The notes under the pieces are model-generated. The model was not told where the DNA came from. It made no database searches and saw only the letters and a list, made by a program, of their open reading frames with translations. Shown here piece by piece: positions 16,077-21,819 of a stretch of 21,819 nucleotides of DNA (positions are counted from its first letter, which is position 1; each line of letters opens with the position of its first letter). The stretch is from Jimgerdemannia flammicorona. Lineage: Eukaryota; Mucoromycota; Endogonomycetes; Endogonales; Endogonaceae. Position numbers and translations under genes: made by a program. Where the stretch lies: positions 1 to 21,819 of the forward strand of contig RBNI01001575.1 of the NCBI GenBank assembly GCA_003990745.1. The letters are read 5' to 3'.

Positions 16077-18098
16077 TTGGAGAAAGATACTAAGGCAATA
16101 GTAAATAGCAAGCAATCTGGGGCATGTACTGGGCAGGGCAGCTCTAGTGCATTCGACTGGCAGCAGGTGGGGAGGGGTCCTGGCCTGGCAGAAGGACAAG
16201 GAGGGGGAGGAGGTAGTAGTAGAGGACAGGGGTCTGGGAGGGCGAGCTTTGTGGAGATAGTGAAGTAGAGGCAGCAGACATCTGGGCTGGAGAGATGGCT
16301 GAGGAAAGGCAAGGAGATGGAGAAGATAGCAGTTCACAGGAGAGTAGCTCTTAGTGGTGAGGGCAGTAGAGCTGGGGGAGTAGTGGCTGGGAGGAGTGTG
16401 ATGACTGATAGTGATGGGACTGCCAATCTGGAAAAAAATCCATATGTGACTGCTGATGGTATGGCTGAGCAACTGGGGCTTAGAAGGCAAAGAGATTTGG
16501 CAGATAGTGTGACAGGCCTGGCAGTGGCTCTATTACTCAAGAAATCGATCTTGGCATTTGTGGTGACATTGTGCTTCTAGAGCCTAGCAATGATGGTGAA
16601 AATAGTACTGGAACTTATCACTAAGCAGGTGGCTGGAGCAACATCCATTAAGTTTCTGAAGGAATTGGAGAGAGTGGAGGTGAGCTTTGAGAAGGCCAAG
16701 CCTTTGGAGGAAGCACTGAAGGTTGGATTAATAGTTGGGGAGGTCTGTGTTCCAATAGCACACTGCCTGAAATGGGACCCCAGGGTGGTCCAACTGCTGG
16801 TGAAAGGAGTACCCATAGTGATGGCAGTAGAGATGAGAAGGAGAGTTGAGGAGGTCATAGCAGAGTATAGAGAGGTGGTGGATATCAGATTCAGAGTCTG
16901 GGAAGGGACCTCGCTCAGGACTGAAGATGTGAATGTGAGGATTTGGCTGACAGAGAAAGAAGCTACTAGGAAGGCAAGGGACTGGCCTTCAGGGATGGTC
17001 TGGGGGGCAATCTTGTGCAAGGTGATGAGGGTGAAGGGGAGTGAGGAGGAGGAAGAGGACTTGCTAGAGGTACTGAAAGAGCTGAGTAGAGCAGTGGAGC
17101 AGTGGGTGAAGGCTTGGAAGGCTTTTGTAGAGTCAATACACTTAGAGGTGGTAGATGGGAAGTGGATTGGAGTGAACAAGAAGTAATGGAAAAAAGCTCA
17201 GGGATGTAAGTATCAGAAGAAGCTGCTGGCTAAGATAGAAGGTCAACCACAGAAGGAGATGGGTGAAATGGTGGAAATGGGGGATGCCAAAGTGAGTGTC
17301 TGGGCTGACGAGGATGGTGGGAGTGCAGGAAAGGGGACAGGAGAGGACAGGAAAGCAGCTGGCAATGACCTGTATGCTGATGGCACATTTGAGATCTGGG
17401 AAGAGGACTGGGAGAGATCGCCTACTTCTACTCCTCTTATCAGGCAAGGTCTGGCTTCCCATAGCAGAGTGGGAGAGGATGTATTGATGAAGGGGGCCCA
17501 GTGAGTACAATTTGGAGTTCCTGAGGTGGCCAATAGGGGACAAGTGGTGGCAGTTGGAGAGGAGGAACTGGTGGATATCCTGGAGGTATAGAATGAGTCT
17601 GTGAGTACTGAGGCTGACACCACAATGTTGGATGGTGGGAGACTGGTGACTCCTGGGGAGAAGGAGGTAGAAAACCTACTTTGGATATGCAGGATGATAA
17701 ATAACCTGGCACCTGAAGAGTTGGGGGAGGTGAACTTAAGAGTAATGAGCAATGAGCATTGGGTGTGGATCCTGCAGAGGGATGGTATAGAGTTGGCATT
17801 GAAGGCAGAGATCCTTGCAGTATATCTGGAGAAGGAAGGATATGAGGTAGATAAGGAGCAGGAGGCAGAGCTAGCAGAGGTTACTGGTGAGAGGGCCAAA
17901 TACTATTGGGCCAAGTGACATGGATTGCAGCTCTGGCAGGAGGCCTGTCTGGAGTACCAAGAGGAGTTTGAGGAGAAGGCAGATGGGGAGATGAATGAGC
18001 TATTGGCTGGATTGGAGGCTCAGAGGGCTGAAGAGGCAGAAGTGACTGCAGAACATAATCTGGATTTGGTATAGGAGGAGATGACCATGGAGCAGTAG
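16077..18098 (+). pseudogene. LINE ORF1 (nucleic-acid-binding type protein, decayed)
   Basis: One frame runs about 670 codons with stops at 16266-16268, 16578-16580, 17184-17186, 17502-17504, 17589-17591, 17916-17918 and 18072-18074. The longest clean segment, 16590-17186, is 198 codons. The N-terminal part is Gly/Gln-rich (around 16130-16250), the middle is mixed and amphipathic (MAVEMRRRVEEVIAEYREVV), and the end is strongly acidic and helical (EEFEEKADGEMNELLAG, about 17964-18014), suiting a coiled coil. LINE ORF1 proteins bind the element RNA and form the RNP. I see no CCHC knuckle or RRM signature, so the assignment rests on position and on preservation of one long frame. The start is unknown. 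Confidence 0.65.
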
Positions 18099-18129
18099 GG
18101 AAGGACTTGATAATATACCATATTTCATT

Positions 18130-18900
18130 ATGAATAATATAACCAACATTTTTTCTTTAAATGTGAATGGATTATAGGGTACTTATCAATACAGGAACAT
18201 TTTTACTTAGTTGAAGGGATTGGAGGCTGATCTCTTCCTCTTGCAGGATGTCAGGTGTGAAGATGATTTGGATAGACTGGAATAGATGAAGGAATGTAGA
18301 GGTGAGGCAGTTTGGAAGGGCAAGGTTGGGATTCTGGTACAGAAAGGCAGAGGAGAGATAAGAGATATGCAGAGCTGGGGGGATAGATTGGTCTGGGGTG
18401 AGTGGATACATACAGGATGGGAGCCAGTCATAGTGAGCTCCTGTTACTGCCCCACTGTACCGAGTGAGCATGTGGATTGGGTGAAGGGCCTCCAGGAGAG
18501 TGGAATCCTCACAGAGGCTGGGGTGGATATGCTTGGTGGAGACTTCAATATGGTCCAGAATGTACTGTTGGATAGAAGAGATGAAAGACAGAGAGCTGAG
18601 GGTCAGAGTGGAGGACTGGCAGTATGAGAGGAAGTGGAAAGGCTGAGTGCTCTGGTGTATGTGGGTAGGGAGTACTGGAGGGATAGGAGGGTATACACGT
18701 ATTGAGCAAAGGGCTTAGGGACAAGAATTAATTGGATTCTGATGGCCAGCTACTGGAGCTTGGATGTTTGGAAGACACTGGAGGTGGAATGTCCTTGATC
18801 AGATCATTGAAGGCTTTTAGGACAGGGGCATTTTGGGGGGAGTGGGGATGGGCCTGAACATTGGTGTCTCAATTCCTCTCTATTAGATGATAAGATCTGG
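18130..18900 (+). other. ORF2 domain: apurinic/apyrimidinic-type endonuclease
   Basis: Landmarks of the exonuclease III-like family: SLNVNGL (18154-18174), FLLQDVR (Asp where Glu is usual), GGDFNMV (18535-18555) and a C-terminal SDH triplet (18799-18807), preceded by INWIL. The catalytic His and the Asn of GDFN are still encoded, although stops interrupt the domain. Confidence 0.85.
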
Positions 18901-19499
18901 TGGGATGCATGGGCTGTGGACATTCAACTGAGGGTGGAGTGCTGGAGACAGAAAGGTGCCCCAGTTGGTGTTTGGTGGATGCAGATGAAAGAGATGGCCA
19001 GGACCTACTAGAGTGAGGCTGGTAAGGAGGCTGGGAAACAGAGGAGGTGACAGATCAGATGGGCTTCTAGTAGACTGTCTAGACTTTTAGAGGAGAATTG
19101 GAGATCAATGAGGACAAAAATGGAGGTTGACGAACTACAACAGGTATTGCAGGAGGAGGAAGAGGCAAGGGTGCAGAGTTTGGCAGCATGGCTCTGTTGG
19201 TAGGGTTTGGAAGAAGGAGAGAGACCCTCAAAGTATCTCATGAGAACCCTTCAGGTGAGAAGAGTGCAGCAAAGGTGGGAGGGGGTGCTTGACTCTGATG
19301 GTATACTGGTGCATGATATACAAGACATTCTTGGATCTTTAAAGGAGCATTGGAGTGGATTGTGGAGTGAGGAGGAGGGTGGGGCAGATGCTGATGCCAT
19401 TGACCAAGTATTGGAGGATTGGTACCCCCTATGAGTAGATGGGTTGGGAGACTTAGTGTTGCCAGTACAAGAAGAGAAAATCCACCAGGTTCTTGCCAT

Positions 19500-20730
19500 G
19501 ATAACACTGGGTACAGTACCTGGGGAGGATGGTTTGCCCTAAGACTTCTGGAAGAAGATGGTGAGAGTCTCAAGAGTACTGGGTGAGATGATGGTATTGT
19601 GTGATTTTATTCTACAGACAGGGAGATGGGTGGGGGAACAGGATCTGGGGTTGGTGACATTGCTTTACAAGAACAAAGAAAGACAAGAGGACTGGAAGAA
19701 CTGGAGGCCAATTATGCTGCTGAATATGAACAGAAAGTTGGTTACTAAGGTAGTGGTCGCAAGGCTAAAAAAGGTGGCCTAACAAGTCTTAGGTGTTGAG
19801 CAGAGGGGCTTTGTAAGAGGCTGGCTCATTAGAGATACCACAGCCTGGATATATAGAGTTATTGAAAGGGCACAAGCTAGTAGACTAGATAGACAACTGG
19901 TCTTTTTGGATCAGGAGAAGGCTTATGACTGGGTGAGGTGAGTCTGACTGATAAAAGTATTAGATAAGACTAGGGTTCCACACCAGTTTAGGTCAGAAAT
20001 AGTCAGCCTACTGAAAGAGAGTAGGGCTGTGCTCATATATAATAAACATAGAGGGGTAGCATTCTCCCTAGGTAGGGGGGTGCTCCAGGGGGGCCCACTA
20101 TCTCCCATTCTGTATGCTCTTTCCCTGGAACCCTTAATAGATAGAATCAGGCAGAAGATAGTGGGGCTCTCCATCTTTGACATTGAGTGGAAAGTAGGGG
20201 CCTTGCAGATGACATAGTGGTCAGCCTGGGATCAATTGCTGATGTTGAGGAGCTTAAAGAGACAGTAGAGTGGTATGAGGAGAACTCTGAGGCTAAACTT
20301 AATTGGTATAAGTATAAAACAATAGTGTTAGGCAATAGTCTGATGGGAGGGGAGGTTATTGGAACAATCATCTCTGCTGATGAGGCAGTGCAGTACTTAG
20401 GTATCTATCTGTCAGTTTATAGGTCAGTTCTACTCAGGTTTTGGTGGGAGCAGTGGGTTGGAATCTGGGGGGAGGCCCTGCAGAGTTAGGGGGGTCACCA
20501 ATTGTCTCTGGCAGGGCATGTCTCGATTTTGAATGTCTACTGGCTGCTAAAGTTGTGGTATCTGGCTTATCATCTAGACTTCTCAGTCTGGGTGGTGAAG
20601 AGATTGATGAAGCTGGCCAAGGGGTAGATCTGGGCTGGAAGAAGGAGTCAGATCAGCTAGGAGGTCTTGTTCTTACCAGTAGCAAGTGGTGGACTTGGGC
20701 TGGTTGACTTTCCAAAGAGGCTGCACTGCT
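19500..20730 (+). other. ORF2 domain: LINE reverse transcriptase and thumb
   Basis: Blocks in order: VTLLYKNKERQEDWKNWRPI (19650-19709), LDQEKAYD with catalytic Asp at 19909-19911, GVLQGGPLSPILYALSLEPL (20080-20139), and LADDIVV (20202-20222) in the shifted frame, with Leu where Tyr or Phe is usual. The thumb-like tail has VASGGLGLVDFPKR (about 20679-20720). Confidence 0.92.
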
Positions 20731-21179
20731 TGAGAGCATGGTGGTTGATGAGAGCCATGGAGTTGAGAGGGAGGGATTGGATTCCCCTATTGCAGAAGAT
20801 CTGGGAGATGAGGTCCTCACCAAGAGGTTCGACTGGAGATCTCCTATCTTTGGTTGGCCTTCAGAATACTGAACAATTGCAATACAAAGACTTCTGGTGG
20901 GGGGTAGCAGAGGGGGTACACCACATTGGAATTTGTTGGCAGAGAAATAAAGAGGAGGTGGCTTGGGACCTGGCAATGTGGAGATGGAATTGAGTATTAC
21001 TGAGTGGCATTCCCTTAATCAATTTTGACATTAGTGATGAGATAGAATGCCAAAGAGGACCTGGCCAGGATCTGTGGCCCAGTAGTTGATAAAGAGTAAG
21101 AATCAGTAAAGAGTGGGACTGATATGGTATTTGGGCCTGGAGTGCTGAGGTAAGAAGATAGATACTGCCAAAGTACTAG

Positions 21180-21458
21180 GTGACTTGGTGGCACATGCTG
21201 AGGAGGAATGTAATGCTCAACTACTGCTCAGATCACCTTATCAAGGGAGATTGCTTCAACTGTAAGGAGTACCATAATGTAGGGCAGGAAGGGGGATATG
21301 TGCAGATGTCTGAACATTGGCTAGGAGAGTGTGAGATACTTAGTGACTTTTGGCAGACTATTGGGGATTATTTGGGAGTAGGGTGCAGGAGAGTTGACAT
21401 GTGGGGGCAGTGGGAGGATTTGAGGGATAGACTGGTGGGGGGGGTGGGAAAGGAATAA
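21180..21458 (+). other. ORF2 C-terminal zinc motif region
   Basis: WWHMLRRNV is followed by CFNC (Cys codons 21252-21254 and 21261-21263) and then, 17 residues on, HWLGEC (His 21315-21317, Cys 21330-21332) and DFW. This C-x2-C...H-x4-C arrangement with a following Phe-Trp is the zinc-binding end found in many plant and fungal LINE RTs. Confidence 0.7.
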
Positions 21459-21749
21459 CTCACATTAGGCTGGGCTTTGGCCATTTGGGTGGGGTTGGCC
21501 AGTCACTGGCTATTTGTTTTTGAGAATAAGAGGAGACTGGGCTTGGGGGTCTGGCTGCTGCAGTGGCATAGCCTTATGGAAGACACCTTGATGGGCTGGT
21601 GGCTTGGTTGGTGGTTGCAGGGTGGTCAAAGGTATTGCTTGGTGGAGAAAATCTGTAGGCAGAGTGGAGGGAGGGTTGGAGTAGTGGGTGAGAAGGTAGT
21701 CTTTATTTGGGAGGAGGTGGGGAGAGGTTCTCCTATGGGGATTGGGTAG

Positions 21750-21819
21750 TGGGATGAGATACTGTAAACTTATTAATAGATGGGTAATAAATGGTAGAGT
21801 CTAAGTGACTATAAAAAAA
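21750..21819 (+). other. LINE 3' UTR and A tract
   Basis: About 60 bp after the ORF2 stop the sequence ends in GACTATAAAAAAA at the window edge. An AATAAA is present at 21786-21791. The seven A residues look like the start of the LINE tail; the rest and any target duplication are outside the window. Confidence 0.6.

Larger units (their letters stand above)
18130..21749 (+). pseudogene. LINE ORF2: endonuclease, reverse transcriptase, zinc motif
   Basis: ATG at 18130, 31 bp after ORF1, opens a polyprotein of about 1200 codons. One frame is kept from 18130 to about 20190 and the next from there to TAG at 21747-21749, so there is one main frameshift, placed just before the RT ADD motif. Stops are numerous (for example TAG 18175-18177 and TGA 18796-18798), typical of C-to-T or G-to-A changes. 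The protein would nick target DNA and prime reverse transcription from the nick. Size and domain order match APE-type LINEs of the L1/Tad/I kind; which clade it belongs to needs a tree. No RNase H domain is evident after RT. Confidence 0.9.
16062..21819 (+). mobile_element. Degenerate two-ORF non-LTR retrotransposon (LINE, APE type)
   Basis: A sharp change from AT-rich to G-rich sequence at about 16062 starts this element. It contains ORF1 with a Gly-rich N-terminal part and a charged helical end, then ORF2 with an apurinic-type endonuclease, an RT and a C-terminal zinc motif. It has a short 3' UTR and an A tract that reaches the last base of the window. Both ORFs are broken by many TAG/TGA stops and at least one frameshift. 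CpG is scarce. The 5' end is undefined: ORF1 is open at or before 16077 with no ATG there, so the copy may be 5'-truncated. The 3' target duplication would lie outside the window. Confidence 0.9.

Noticed and set aside
16577..17899. Long - strand frames of 200 and 218 codons opposite LINE ORF1
   Set aside because: Low-complexity Ser/Thr/Leu-rich products that mirror the C-poor coding strand; the + strand keeps one frame across the whole ORF1.

Overview
The window is wall-to-wall retrotransposon sequence. I see no host gene, rRNA, tRNA or CRISPR array. It contains parts of at least four elements nested in or beside one another, all inactivated to different degrees. The element types (Ty3/gypsy elements with a built-in dUTPase, and a two-ORF APE-type LINE with a C-terminal zinc motif), the CpG loss and the C-to-T/G-to-A nonsense mutations suggest heterochromatin of a filamentous fungus. 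Nothing here fixes the lineage, so the organism call is an inference.

Layout. (1) 1-1630: the 3' end of a comparatively fresh Ty3/gypsy element on the + strand, here called Gypsy-A. It holds the end of integrase, an overlapping accessory ORF, a polypurine tract and a 465-bp LTR. It is inserted into (2). (2) 1631-5894, resuming at 14709-~14990: a very old, AT-rich, almost CpG-free Ty3/gypsy element, here called Gypsy-C. It opens with a large palindrome (arms 1631-2503 and 2505-~3345, one-base centre). Then come decayed gag with a CCHC knuckle, dUTPase, a Cys-rich module, an aspartic protease and, after the interruption, the first part of the reverse-transcriptase region. (3) 5895-14708: a complete but mutated Ty3/gypsy element on the - strand, here called Gypsy-B. 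It has 1.54-kb LTRs and gag-CCHC, protease, Cys-rich module, dUTPase, RT, RNase H and integrase. It sits inside Gypsy-C, flanked by a 4-bp ATAT duplication. (4) ~15000-16060: AT-rich sequence that I cannot assign. (5) ~16062-21819: a degenerate LINE on the + strand, with ORF1, ORF2 (endonuclease, RT, zinc motif) and a terminal A tract at the last base of the window.

Three points stand out. First, Gypsy-B LTRs encode an ORF that both LTR copies independently reconstruct to 960 nt (319 codons plus stop) once each copy's own indel is corrected. A shorter relative lies just upstream of the LTR in Gypsy-A, so this is an accessory gene in the env/nef/sag position of unknown function. Second, the dUTPase and protease are in opposite order in Gypsy-C and Gypsy-B, with the same Cys-rich module between them in both. 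Third, the three gypsy elements form a dated stack: CpG content falls from Gypsy-A to Gypsy-B to Gypsy-C, in line with the nesting order.

Functionally, gag would package the RNA, protease would mature the polyprotein, RT/RNase H would copy it, dUTPase would keep uracil out of the cDNA, and integrase would insert it. No element in the window can do this unaided: every large reading frame has stops or frameshifts, and Gypsy-A is only partly visible.
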